This document shows positions 54,068-62,993 of a stretch of DNA of 64,000 nucleotides, piece by piece. Every line of letters begins with the position of its first letter. Positions within the stretch are counted from its first letter, which is position 1. The DNA is from Melioribacteraceae bacterium (GTDB taxonomy: Bacteria; Bacteroidota; Ignavibacteria; Ignavibacteriales; Melioribacteraceae). The position numbers were made by a program, and so were the translations under genes. The notes beneath the pieces were generated by a model. That model was not told where the DNA came from, made no database searches, and worked only from the letters and a program-made list of their open reading frames with translations. The stretch spans positions 1 through 64,000 of the forward strand of contig JAEINS010000005.1 in NCBI GenBank assembly GCA_016342755.1, read 5' to 3'.

Positions 54068-57000
54068 ATGAGATTACAAATCGTAAAATATCATTTCTTA
54101 ATTTTTCTACTAATCATGTTAACTTCATTTTCCAAAGGAGAAGAGGTTAAGTTCGAAAGAGTTTCGGTTGATAAAGGATTATCTCACAGTTCTGTTTTTG
54201 CGATTCACCAGGATTCAAAAGGATTTTTGTGGTTCGGTACTCAAAACGGACTTAATAAATATGACGGGTATGAATTTAAAATTTATAGAAATGATCCGGA
54301 TTATTTAGGTAGTATTTCACACAATACAATATTTTCAATTACTGAAATTAAAAGCGGCGAAATTTTAATAGGAACTCTTGGCGGCGGATTAAATATTTTT
54401 AATCCTGTAACAGAATCTTTTACACATTTTGTTAATGATGAAAATAACCCGATGAGTATTAGTAATAATAACGTTCGCTGTATTATGGAAGACTCTGAGG
54501 GTACTATTTGGGTTGGGACTGACAATGGATTAAATGTTTTTAATCTCGCAGAAAAAAACTTCACACAGTTTTTGCACAATCCCTCCGATTCTTCAAGTAT
54601 AAGTGATAATAATATATGGTCTATATATGAAGATTCTAAAAACACAATGTGGATAGGCACATATAACGGACTAAATAAAATTGTTTCTAAAAATCCATTT
54701 TGCTTTAAACAATACAACAGTACAAATAATAAAAATAGCTTATCGCACAATTATATCTGGGCTATATGCGAAGACGCGGATAATAATCTTTGGGTTGGTT
54801 CCGATAACGGTTTAAACATCTATAATAGAAACAATGATAATTTTACACGTTTTTTTAATAATAATAATCCAAATAGTTTAAGCCATAATAAAGTCTGGTC
54901 TTTTCTGAAAGATGAGAACCAGGATTTGTGGATTGGGACTTTAGGCGGCGGATTAAATAAACTTGTTAACCACAAAGACAAATCCTTTAGTTTTCAGAAT
55001 TTCAAATCGGATCTTAATAATCCAAATAGTTTAAGTCATAATTATGTCTGGTCTTTATTCCAAGATAGATCAGGTGTGTTATGGATAGGTACAGATGTTG
55101 GTTTAAGTAAATATGACAGAACAAAATTCAAATTTAATTTATTAAAGCATATCCCGAATAATGAAAACAGTTTAAGTAATAATGAAGTAACTTCAATTTT
55201 TAAAGATAGTTTTAATAACCTATGGATAGGGACCAGAGACGGATTAAATAAGAGTACTTCCCATGTCAATAGTTTTATTCATTTTAACTCATCTAATAAA
55301 AGGCACGCAATAAGCAATAATTTTATAAGGACAATTTATGAAGCTCCTTCTCAAAAGGGTATTTTATGGATAGGAACCAATGGCGGACTTAATAAATTAG
55401 ACATAAAAACAAACCGTCTTGAAGTTTATTCTGAAAGCAGTACGGATTCTAATAGTCTAAGCAGCAATAACGTAACATGTATTCTGGAAGATTCTGAAGA
55501 AAATTTATGGATTGGATCTCTTGGTGGAATTAACTTGCTGGACAGGAAGACAAACTCAATAACAAAATTTCTTCTCGATATTAAAAACAATAATAGTTTA
55601 AGCAACAACTATGTTTTTTCAATTGTAGAAGATTCATCCGGTTACCTTTGGATTGGAACAAGCAACGGATTAAACAAGTTTGATAGGGACAATAAAAAGT
55701 TTACACGTTATTTCGTTGATAGGAACAACTCAAATTCATTATTAAATAATTTCATTTCTGATCTTTATGTAGATAAAGAAAATAATCTTTGGATTGGGAC
55801 TAATGGCGGACTTAGTAAATTAAATTTATCTAGCAATGAATTTAATAATTACTTTGGAAAAGACGGACTGCCAAGCAATGCGGTTGTTGGTATTGAGGAA
55901 GATGAGAACAATCATCTTTGGTTAAGTACTAATAATGGTATTTCTAAGTTTGATAAAACTAATTTGTCATTCGAAAATTTTTCTATCGGTGATGGAATTC
56001 AAAGTAACCAATTTACCGGCGGGGCAAGTTACAAATCAGAAAACAGACAAATGTTTTTTGGCGGTATAAACGGGCTAAATTCATTTTACCCATCAGATGT
56101 AATAAAAAATACAATAATACCTCCGGTTGTAATTACCGATTTTCTGGTTCAAAATAAATCTATAAAATTAGGAGACAATTCCCCTTTACATAAATCTATT
56201 TCACTTACTAAAGAGATCAAATTATCATACGAGCAAAACTATTTTTCATTTATCTTTGCGGCTTTGCATTTTTCATCACCGCAGGAAAATAAATATAAGT
56301 ACAAACTGATTGGTATAGACGGGAATTGGATTGAATCGGGCGGGCGGAGATTTGCAAACTATACAAACATAGATCCGGGAGAATATGTATTTAAAGTTAT
56401 TGCGTCTAATAACGATGGTGTGTGGAATAACGAGGGGTCGTCTATTAGAATTATTATCACTCCCCCTTTCTGGAAAACCTGGTGGTTTATTTTACTTTCA
56501 CTCACATCAATAATTGGATTAACATTTACATTTGTTCATTACCGCACAAAAAATTTGCTGGCAATAGAAAGATTAAGAATAGAAATTGCTGAAGATTTGC
56601 ATGATGATATTGGTACCAGATTAACTGAAATTTCAATGTTAAGTGATATGGTTTATCATACAAAATCTTCTTGCGATGATCCGACAAAAAAAACGATTAA
56701 AAGTATTGGCGGGATTGCGCGGCAATTAATTGATAACATGAGTGATATAGTCTGGCTAATAAATCCCAAACGTGATTCTCTTTATGAACTATTTTTAAAA
56801 TTGAAAGATACTTACGAAGACATGCTTTCTCATTCAAATATTTATCTTTACATAAATGATTTTGAATTTTTATCCGGTATCAGATTACCAATGGAATACC
56901 GGAAACATGTTTATTTACTTTTCAAAGAAGCACTGAATAACAGTATTAAACATAGCAAGTGTTCCGAAATATCGATTAACACTCATCTAAAAAGCAGAAT

Positions 57001-57169
57001 CTTAGAAATAACCTTGTATGATAATGGAAATGGATTTGATCTTGACAAAAAATCATCTGGCAATGGATTACAAAACATGTATCATCGTTCAGAAATAATT
57101 AACGGAGAATTACGAATCAGTTCATCAGAAACTTCTGGTACAATGGTTCAGTTTAGAGGCAGAATATGA
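54068..57169 (+). CDS. periplasmic-propeller sensor histidine kinase (HisKA_3)
   Basis: 1033 aa. The signal peptide is FLIFLLIMLTSFSKG. About 14 Reg_prop blades follow (repeated SLSHNYIWAICEDADNNLWV-like units with WIGT and GLNK), building two seven-bladed propellers to about residue 680. A Y_Y_Y domain (about 715-780) precedes a membrane helix near 797-820 (WWFILLSLTSIIGLTFTFV). The cytoplasmic part is a NarX-type HisKA_3 dimerisation domain with His845 in IAEDLHDDIGTRLTEIS, and a HATPase (FKEALNNSIKHSK, YDNGNGFDL). It resembles the sensor half of Bacteroidetes hybrid two-component systems but keeps its regulator separate: the stop overlaps the regulator's start (ATGA). A periplasmic glycan fragment is the likely ligand. 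Confidence 0.92.
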   Translation: MRLQIVKYHFLIFLLIMLTSFSKGEEVKFERVSVDKGLSHSSVFAIHQDSKGFLWFGTQNGLNKYDGYEFKIYRNDPDYLGSISHNTIFSITEIKSGEILIGTLGGGLNIFNPVTESFTHFVNDENNPMSISNNNVRCIMEDSEGTIWVGTDNGLNVFNLAEKNFTQFLHNPSDSSSISDNNIWSIYEDSKNTMWIGTYNGLNKIVSKNPFCFKQYNSTNNKNSLSHNYIWAICEDADNNLWVGSDNGLNIYNRNNDNFTRFFNNNNPNSLSHNKVWSFLKDENQDLWIGTLGGGLNKLVNHKDKSFSFQNFKSDLNNPNSLSHNYVWSLFQDRSGVLWIGTDVGLSKYDRTKFKFNLLKHIPNNENSLSNNEVTSIFKDSFNNLWIGTRDGLNKSTSHVNSFIHFNSSNKRHAISNNFIRTIYEAPSQKGILWIGTNGGLNKLDIKTNRLEVYSESSTDSNSLSSNNVTCILEDSEENLWIGSLGGINLLDRKTNSITKFLLDIKNNNSLSNNYVFSIVEDSSGYLWIGTSNGLNKFDRDNKKFTRYFVDRNNSNSLLNNFISDLYVDKENNLWIGTNGGLSKLNLSSNEFNNYFGKDGLPSNAVVGIEEDENNHLWLSTNNGISKFDKTNLSFENFSIGDGIQSNQFTGGASYKSENRQMFFGGINGLNSFYPSDVIKNTIIPPVVITDFLVQNKSIKLGDNSPLHKSISLTKEIKLSYEQNYFSFIFAALHFSSPQENKYKYKLIGIDGNWIESGGRRFANYTNIDPGEYVFKVIASNNDGVWNNEGSSIRIIITPPFWKTWWFILLSLTSIIGLTFTFVHYRTKNLLAIERLRIEIAEDLHDDIGTRLTEISMLSDMVYHTKSSCDDPTKKTIKSIGGIARQLIDNMSDIVWLINPKRDSLYELFLKLKDTYEDMLSHSNIYLYINDFEFLSGIRLPMEYRKHVYLLFKEALNNSIKHSKCSEISINTHLKSRILEITLYDNGNGFDLDKKSSGNGLQNMYHRSEIINGELRISSSETSGTMVQFRGRI

Positions 57170-57798
57170 TAAAAGTAGCTATAGTTGAAGATAACGAAAT
57201 AATAAATCACTCTCTTAAAACACTTATTAATAATACAGAAGAATTTTCATGTGTAGGGAATTATAGCAATTGTGAAGATATGCTTGAAGTGATTGAAGAA
57301 ATAATGCCGCACATTATGTTAATGGATATTAAACTTCCCGGGATGAATGGAATTGAAGGAGTAAAACAGGTTAAAGTAAAACTACCCTCAATTAGCATAC
57401 TTATGCTTACAGTTCACGAAGAGAATGATTTAATTTTTGATGCGTTATGTGCCGGTGCTTGTGGCTATCTTGTAAAAAAAACTCATCCGGAGAAAATACT
57501 GGAAGCCATTGAAGAAGCTTATGAAGGCGGTGCGCCCATGAGTTCTCATATTGCGCGCAAGGTTACTACTTTTTTCCAAATGGATAAAAAACTTTCGCCT
57601 GATAAAACTCTTTTAACTCCGCGCGAACATGAAATTTTAAGTGAGCTAATTAAAGGAAAAACTTATTACGCTATTGCTATGACACTAAATATTAGCCCGG
57701 ATACTGTGCGGTTTCACATAAAGAAAATTTATAAAAAACTTCATGTTCATTCTCAAGCTGAAGCAGTTGCAGAAGCCATTAAGAAAGGTATTATTTAA
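57166..57798 (+). CDS. NarL/LuxR-family response regulator
   Basis: 210 aa. The receiver domain (VAIVEDNEII) has phospho-acceptor Asp53 in IMLMDIKLPG and a KKTHPEK lysine region. A C-terminal LuxR-type helix-turn-helix follows at about 147-205 (LTPREHEILSELIKGKTYY, then ISPDTVRFHIKKIYKKL). It overlaps the kinase gene by 4 bp, so the two are coupled and form a pair. As a NarL-type dimer it should bind inverted heptamers; the ACTACAC-N4-RGGTAGT sites at 50544 and 54000 are candidates. Its 3' end overlaps the convergent L,D-transpeptidase gene by 8 bp. Confidence 0.94.
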   Translation: MIKVAIVEDNEIINHSLKTLINNTEEFSCVGNYSNCEDMLEVIEEIMPHIMLMDIKLPGMNGIEGVKQVKVKLPSISILMLTVHEENDLIFDALCAGACGYLVKKTHPEKILEAIEEAYEGGAPMSSHIARKVTTFFQMDKKLSPDKTLLTPREHEILSELIKGKTYYAIAMTLNISPDTVRFHIKKIYKKLHVHSQAEAVAEAIKKGII

Positions 57799-59056
57799 CA
57801 AGATTATTTTCTTTAGGCCATTCTATTTCATCAAGATGAATAGGAGCATTTTTATTATCAATTTCTATCAGTATTAAAAAAGCGTCGGACAAATTTAATT
57901 CCTTTAAAACATTAACCAGTTTATTCTGATTACTAATTTCCCGTGCGCCTGTCTTAAGATCCCACAATTCAGAAAGTGTAATACAACCTAACGATGGTGT
58001 ATTTGGATAGTAAATTTCAGTTTTGTAAAACTCAGGGTTTATTGTTGAACCGTGCGCTATAATTTCAGAACGACCAGCCATACCCGCAAAATATGATTCA
58101 TAAAGAGAACTATATTTTCTAAGGTTAACCGGAATTATATTGTTATATAAAACTTCATCCCATTTAGTCTTCACCGAATTACTATGAAAAAAATCTTCGG
58201 GTGAAATTTCAAACGGCATTCCAAGCTCAATTGTAGAAGTAGGTCCAATAAAAACATTCGAAGAATTCCCAAGTCCCAGAACAGAAAATATGCCCTGAGG
58301 TGTATTTCCATTTGTTAAATAGTATGGCAGGTTTGTAACACTTCTTGCTAAAGCCGGTACACTAAAAATCCGACCGCTCTTATCTCGTAAAAACATCCTG
58401 TCCGATTTGCGAATTATTATCAGTCCTTCATAATCTCTATTTTTTCTTTGCAGACAGTAAATGATAGTCGGACTTCCATTTAATCCGGTCAGGAAAAATT
58501 CATTCAGATTTATATTTGCCGGTCTGCTAAGATTAATGTGTTTGTATAAAGCTGATAGAACCGGACTTTTTTCCCAGTCAATAAATTTGTTCTTTAATAA
58601 TGCGTTAAACTCATTTAATTCAATTTGGTTTGATTTTAAAAGATAATTTGCAGCCATGGCAAAAACTTTATGATTAGCAGTTTTTCTGTAAAGTGTTTCT
58701 GCTTCAACTAAAAACTCATTTGGATAGATAGTATAAATTAGTTCTAATATTCCTCGTTTAAATGAATCAGAAGTTTTATCAATTACAGCAAAAGCCTTTT
58801 TTATTGAGTTAAATGTACGTTCACTTTTATAGCCGCTTAACTCCATTGCCCAAAATGCACCGCCCCATTTAGCTTCACTTAATGAATCAAATTCAAGAGT
58901 CAGTGCATTCTCAATTGTGTTTTCAATCAGATTATTATAGAATTTACTTCTCTCAATCTGTGTAGTTCTTTCTGAAAACACCCGTTCCTGTGTAACTGTT
59001 ACACTAGAAATTAGTAATATTAAACAAAGGCAATATTTGAATAATTGTATTTTCAT
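57791..59056 (-). CDS. L,D-transpeptidase-like (YkuD-type) secreted protein
   Basis: 421 aa. A signal peptide (YCLCLILLISSVTVTQ) is followed by a ~170-residue helical region without recognised homology, then a YkuD/ErfK-like catalytic region. The histidine segment is RSEIIAHGSTINPEF, and the nucleophile segment TPSLGCITLSELWDL matches the S-x-GC signature, with the cysteine as nucleophile. Family enzymes cross-link peptidoglycan stems or attach proteins to them in the periplasm. The spacing between His and Cys (about 25 residues) is normal. Its ATG abuts the TAG of the upstream GHL10 gene, so it is coupled to the glycoside-hydrolase operon, which supports a cell-wall role. Confidence 0.75.
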   Translation of the reverse strand: MKIQLFKYCLCLILLISSVTVTQERVFSERTTQIERSKFYNNLIENTIENALTLEFDSLSEAKWGGAFWAMELSGYKSERTFNSIKKAFAVIDKTSDSFKRGILELIYTIYPNEFLVEAETLYRKTANHKVFAMAANYLLKSNQIELNEFNALLKNKFIDWEKSPVLSALYKHINLSRPANINLNEFFLTGLNGSPTIIYCLQRKNRDYEGLIIIRKSDRMFLRDKSGRIFSVPALARSVTNLPYYLTNGNTPQGIFSVLGLGNSSNVFIGPTSTIELGMPFEISPEDFFHSNSVKTKWDEVLYNNIIPVNLRKYSSLYESYFAGMAGRSEIIAHGSTINPEFYKTEIYYPNTPSLGCITLSELWDLKTGAREISNQNKLVNVLKELNLSDAFLILIEIDNKNAPIHLDEIEWPKENNLVK

Positions 59057-60970
59057 CTATTTTAGTAATAACATTTTTTTTGAATCAGAAAAATCATTTA
59101 GCTTAATCTGATAAATATAAATTCCACTTGCAAGATTTGCTGCATCAAATTCAATTTTATAAACTCCGGCTGGTTGTTCTTTATTTACTAATGTTTTGAT
59201 TTCATTCCCTAATATATCGTAAACAATTATACTTACCATCGAGGCATGCTCCGTCTCTACAAATGGGATTGTATATTCAATTGTGGTTGTTGGATTAAAC
59301 GGATTAGGATAATTTTGAAGGAGCTGTATAGCCCGTGGAATCTCTTCTTGCGCCATATTGTCACTTACATCCGTTATTATTACTTCGGGAGATAGCTTTC
59401 TATTTATCATTAACATTGCAGCATCCGCCGCTAAATATTTTTCATCTGTAACTCTGGAATTATCAATTGTTAAAACTTTATGAATTCCTTTTGTTAAATA
59501 AATACTTTCCAGTTTTTGCCAGCCTTTTATTTCCATATTGTTTTGTGCAATAACATATTCTGTGGAATCTATGGATGAATAAACCTTATACGTGGCTGCA
59601 TCGGTTAAATTGGTATTAGGAACGGAATAATAATACAAATCATAATTAGCATTAAACTCAATGTTAAAATTATATCCAATATACTTTTTAGCAGCATGAT
59701 CATTTGTCCTGAATATTCCGCCTTCAAAACCACGCATTTTATATTCATCCCACTTCCCTATTATACTTGCCATTTCATCTGTTTCATTTACAATTTTTGC
59801 TTTTGGCCGCCATATATTATTATTTCTTAAAGGGATCGCTGCCGGGTTTTTATAATGAGTCGATTTTAGTAAATCCCCAATTAGATTATTATTTTTTCTA
59901 AGTCCTTCATAAAAGAAATAAACTTCACCATTAATACCCCTTTCTCTATTGGCTTTTATAGCACTCATCAAATAATCGGCAGACATAATATATTCATTTG
60001 AACCTGTTCCAATGTTAAGTAAAAGTCCGGGGAACAATATTTCCTTTTTGTCACCAGTTTGTAAAATTGCCTGGTTTAGTTCAAACAAGTATTCACTTAA
60101 ATTATATCTATATAACTGGGGAATAAAGTGATCAGCAATTCCTTCATCAATCCACGTTTGGGCATCTTGCAGATAGTTATGATATCCCCATGGATAAATG
60201 CTGGGACTTGAAGCAACAAATATATCTTCTGAATTTGATTTTATAATTTCACGAATATTATGATACCACTGATTCATTTTATCAGCCCGCCATCTTTTCC
60301 AGTTTACATCGGAAAAATTATCCGGAGGTTCCACACCGTTATGCTCTGATTTATAAATTGAAACTGTAACAGAATCATATCCTCCTTCTACAGGTAATGC
60401 GGGAATTCTATCGGAGAATTCTATCCCGTCAACATCATATTTTTCTATTACTTCAATAACAAGTGAATTTATAAAATCTTGCACATCAGGATTAATAGCT
60501 GACATCCAGTCAAATCCGTTTTTTGTACAAATATTACCATCAATTGTTCTTAATGCCCAATTCGGATATTTATCCAATATATGCCCGCCAAAAGGTGCAG
60601 TGCCACCGGAATAAAATGATGCAAATCCATATTCGAACCATGGATAAACTTCTATCCCGTTTCTATGAGCTTCAAGAATAATTTTCTCTAACGGATCACG
60701 CCCCGCAAACTCAGGATCAATTGATTTACCATCAAATAAATTTCCCATTACGGCACTTGGATATTGCGTGTAACCACCATTTAATACAACTACAAGAACC
60801 GCATTTATATTGATTGATGCTAAGTAATCCATAGCCTCAGCAATATTTGCATCAGTATACATTACTCTACTATCGATATCAGTAATTTTTACACCACGGA
60901 ATTCTTCAAGTTCTTGCGACAAAAATATATTGGATGTAAAAAGAATTAAAAAAAATGTTATTTTTTTCAT
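59057..60970 (-). CDS. GHL10 (DUF187/DigH-type) glycoside hydrolase with T9SS tail, active-site variant
   Basis: 637 aa from ATG 60970, which begins a clean signal peptide (ITFFLILFTSNIFLS); a longer frame to 61024 adds an unlikely lead. The TIM-barrel GHL10 domain covers residues ~22-350 (LEEFRGVKITDIDS, EAHRNGIEVYPWFEYGFAS, KNGFDWMSAINPDVQDFIN). Two normally conserved spots differ from its two neighbours: RGVW reads RGVK, and the GIQGDDR acidic pair reads GIEFSDR, so activity may be altered. A beta-rich domain and a T9SS sorting domain (NYPNPFNPTTTIEY ending MLLLK) follow. A decayed 28-bp palindrome inserted in that tail encodes VETEHASM. GHL10 relatives such as E. coli DigH cut denuded peptidoglycan glycans. 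Confidence 0.88.
   Translation of the reverse strand: MKKITFFLILFTSNIFLSQELEEFRGVKITDIDSRVMYTDANIAEAMDYLASININAVLVVVLNGGYTQYPSAVMGNLFDGKSIDPEFAGRDPLEKIILEAHRNGIEVYPWFEYGFASFYSGGTAPFGGHILDKYPNWALRTIDGNICTKNGFDWMSAINPDVQDFINSLVIEVIEKYDVDGIEFSDRIPALPVEGGYDSVTVSIYKSEHNGVEPPDNFSDVNWKRWRADKMNQWYHNIREIIKSNSEDIFVASSPSIYPWGYHNYLQDAQTWIDEGIADHFIPQLYRYNLSEYLFELNQAILQTGDKKEILFPGLLLNIGTGSNEYIMSADYLMSAIKANRERGINGEVYFFYEGLRKNNNLIGDLLKSTHYKNPAAIPLRNNNIWRPKAKIVNETDEMASIIGKWDEYKMRGFEGGIFRTNDHAAKKYIGYNFNIEFNANYDLYYYSVPNTNLTDAATYKVYSSIDSTEYVIAQNNMEIKGWQKLESIYLTKGIHKVLTIDNSRVTDEKYLAADAAMLMINRKLSPEVIITDVSDNMAQEEIPRAIQLLQNYPNPFNPTTTIEYTIPFVETEHASMVSIIVYDILGNEIKTLVNKEQPAGVYKIEFDAANLASGIYIYQIKLNDFSDSKKMLLLK
59240..59260. 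repeat. decayed palindromic repeat inside a T9SS sorting domain
   Basis: CGAGGCATGCTCCGTCTCTAC matches most of the 28-bp GTAGAGACGAGGCA palindrome (16957, 22393), with one arm shortened. It adds about seven codons between TIPF and VSIIVYDILG, a junction that is gap-free in the neighbouring paralogue. Confidence 0.75.
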
Positions 60971-61089
60971 AAGAATACTCAAAATATAAATGGAGTTGAG
61001 AAACAAAATCCGAAATTGCAACATGGACTTTTAATGAACGGAAATATTTCGGACTTTTTGATTATTCGGGGTTTCAAAACAATTAACAG

Positions 61090-62982
61090 TTATTTTATCA
61101 GCATCATTTTTCTAATTTTACTTTTGTTTCCGAAATTTAATTTGGAAAAATAAATTCCGCTTGGCAGGTTTTTGCCATCGAACTTTACTTTGTAATTTCC
61201 GGCAGATTTATTTTCATCAACCAAAACATTTAGCTCTTGTCCTAATATATCTACAACAGATAACTTTACATGATCTCTATTTGCGATACTGTATTCGATT
61301 GTAGTTTCAGGGTTAAAAGGATTTGGATAGTTCTGACTAAGTTCGAATGACTGTGGCAGCTCTTTTTTTTTATTTTCATGAACACCGGAAACAACACTGG
61401 GTTTTATCTTTCTGTTTATCATAATCATTGCTGCATCAGTAAAAATATACTTATCAGTTTGCAAACCGCTATTATCCAGCTTAAAAACTTTTTTTGTCCC
61501 CGACTTCAAATAAGTAGTTCCAATCTTCTGCCAGCCTTTTAATTGTGTATTACTCTGATCCACTAAAACCACCAGTGAATCGGCTCCATTAAATGTAGTG
61601 CTATCAGAATACAGAGTATATCGGGCTTTATCATGCCACGGAGTATTAGGCACCGCATAAATATAAACATCGTAAAACGCATTTTCAGAGACAGTTAAAT
61701 TGTATTCGGCTGCCGCATAATCCGATGTATCGTTTGTTCTATAAATTTTTTCTTCATAACCCTTCATGGGATATTCAGCCCAATTACCAATTAAAGTAAC
61801 GGCTTCATCTGTTTCGTTAACAATAGCTGCTTTAGGTCTTCTTACATTACCTTTTCTATATGGTATAAGAGCTTTTTCGGAATAAAAATTTTCTTTTAAA
61901 TAATCACCAAGTCTGTTATTGTTTGCTCTTAAACCTTCGTAAAAGAAAAAACACTCGCCCATTACATTTTTATTTCTATTTGCCTCAATCATATTACCGA
62001 GCAAATCTGTGTCTATAACATAACTTCCAGATTTAGATAAAATACCTGCAAAAAAAACTTCGGGATATTCACTTCTAACCTGACTTACGGTTGTATTCAA
62101 AGCATAATTATAATCGGTCATTGAATATTGGTACAGTTGAGGAATTAAATTATCAACCAGTTTTTCTTTTGCCCACTGTTTTGAATCTTGCAAATACTCG
62201 TTATAACCCCAATAATAAGGAGTTGGCGATGAAGATATTATAATGTTTTCATCACGCGCTTTTATCGAATCGCGTAAGTCAGAAAGATATTGCGTTAATT
62301 TATCAGCACGCCATTTTTTCCAGCTTGGGTTTGTATAACTTGAGGGCGGTTCTAGTCCGCCATTTTCTGATTTATAAAGTTCAACTGTATAATCTTCATA
62401 TCCCCCAATTGAAGGCATAGCCGGAAGTCTGTCGTCTCCCTGTATTCCATCAATATCGTATTTATCAATTACTTCTAAAATTAATGATGTCATATATCCT
62501 TGAACTTCCGGATGAATAGCAGACATCCAGTCAAATCCGTTTTTAACAACCAGGTTTCCGGATCTATCTTTTAATGCCCAGTCAGGATATTTTTTAATTA
62601 TATGTCCCCCGTTTTCACTATAAGAAGTGGAAAACCCAAATTCGAACCACGGAATAACTTCAATACCATTCCGATGTGCTTCAATTATAACACGCTCCAG
62701 AAAGTCACGATCCATAAAACCATTTGCCTGAAGTGTTTTTACCTTAAAATGACTTTCAAATACTTCACTTGGATAAAGTGTATAACCTTTATTATATACA
62801 ACCGGGAAAATTACATTTATTCCTATCGAGGCAAGATAATCCATCCCTTCGGCAACTTTCTCATCTGTCTCCAATACTTTGCTATCTACATTTGTAATCC
62901 AGACACCTCTAAACTCTTCAACCTGACTGGAAACAATATTTGAAAAAACAACTACAAAAAATAAGACAATATATTTCTTCAC
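61090..62982 (-). CDS. GHL10 (DUF187/DigH-type) glycoside hydrolase with T9SS tail
   Basis: 630 aa. The signal peptide is YIVLFFVVVFSNIVSS. The GHL10 barrel has EEFRGVWITNVDSKV, EAHRNGIEVIPWFEFGFS, KNGFDWMSAIHPEVQ and the acidic DGIQGDDRLPAMPS, all intact, at residues ~22-345. A jelly-roll-like region follows (AEYNLTVSENAFYDVYIYAV), then the T9SS domain (LSQNYPNPFNPETTIEYS ending MMLIK). The enzyme should be exported to the surface and hydrolyse a glycan with N-acetylated amino sugars, by analogy with DigH/YddW on denuded peptidoglycan. It sits in a tandem of three paralogues, 11 bp downstream of the next, followed by the L,D-transpeptidase-like gene. Confidence 0.9.
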   Translation of the reverse strand: MKKYIVLFFVVVFSNIVSSQVEEFRGVWITNVDSKVLETDEKVAEGMDYLASIGINVIFPVVYNKGYTLYPSEVFESHFKVKTLQANGFMDRDFLERVIIEAHRNGIEVIPWFEFGFSTSYSENGGHIIKKYPDWALKDRSGNLVVKNGFDWMSAIHPEVQGYMTSLILEVIDKYDIDGIQGDDRLPAMPSIGGYEDYTVELYKSENGGLEPPSSYTNPSWKKWRADKLTQYLSDLRDSIKARDENIIISSSPTPYYWGYNEYLQDSKQWAKEKLVDNLIPQLYQYSMTDYNYALNTTVSQVRSEYPEVFFAGILSKSGSYVIDTDLLGNMIEANRNKNVMGECFFFYEGLRANNNRLGDYLKENFYSEKALIPYRKGNVRRPKAAIVNETDEAVTLIGNWAEYPMKGYEEKIYRTNDTSDYAAAEYNLTVSENAFYDVYIYAVPNTPWHDKARYTLYSDSTTFNGADSLVVLVDQSNTQLKGWQKIGTTYLKSGTKKVFKLDNSGLQTDKYIFTDAAMIMINRKIKPSVVSGVHENKKKELPQSFELSQNYPNPFNPETTIEYSIANRDHVKLSVVDILGQELNVLVDENKSAGNYKVKFDGKNLPSGIYFSKLNFGNKSKIRKMMLIK

Positions 62983-62993
62983 TTAAAATAACC

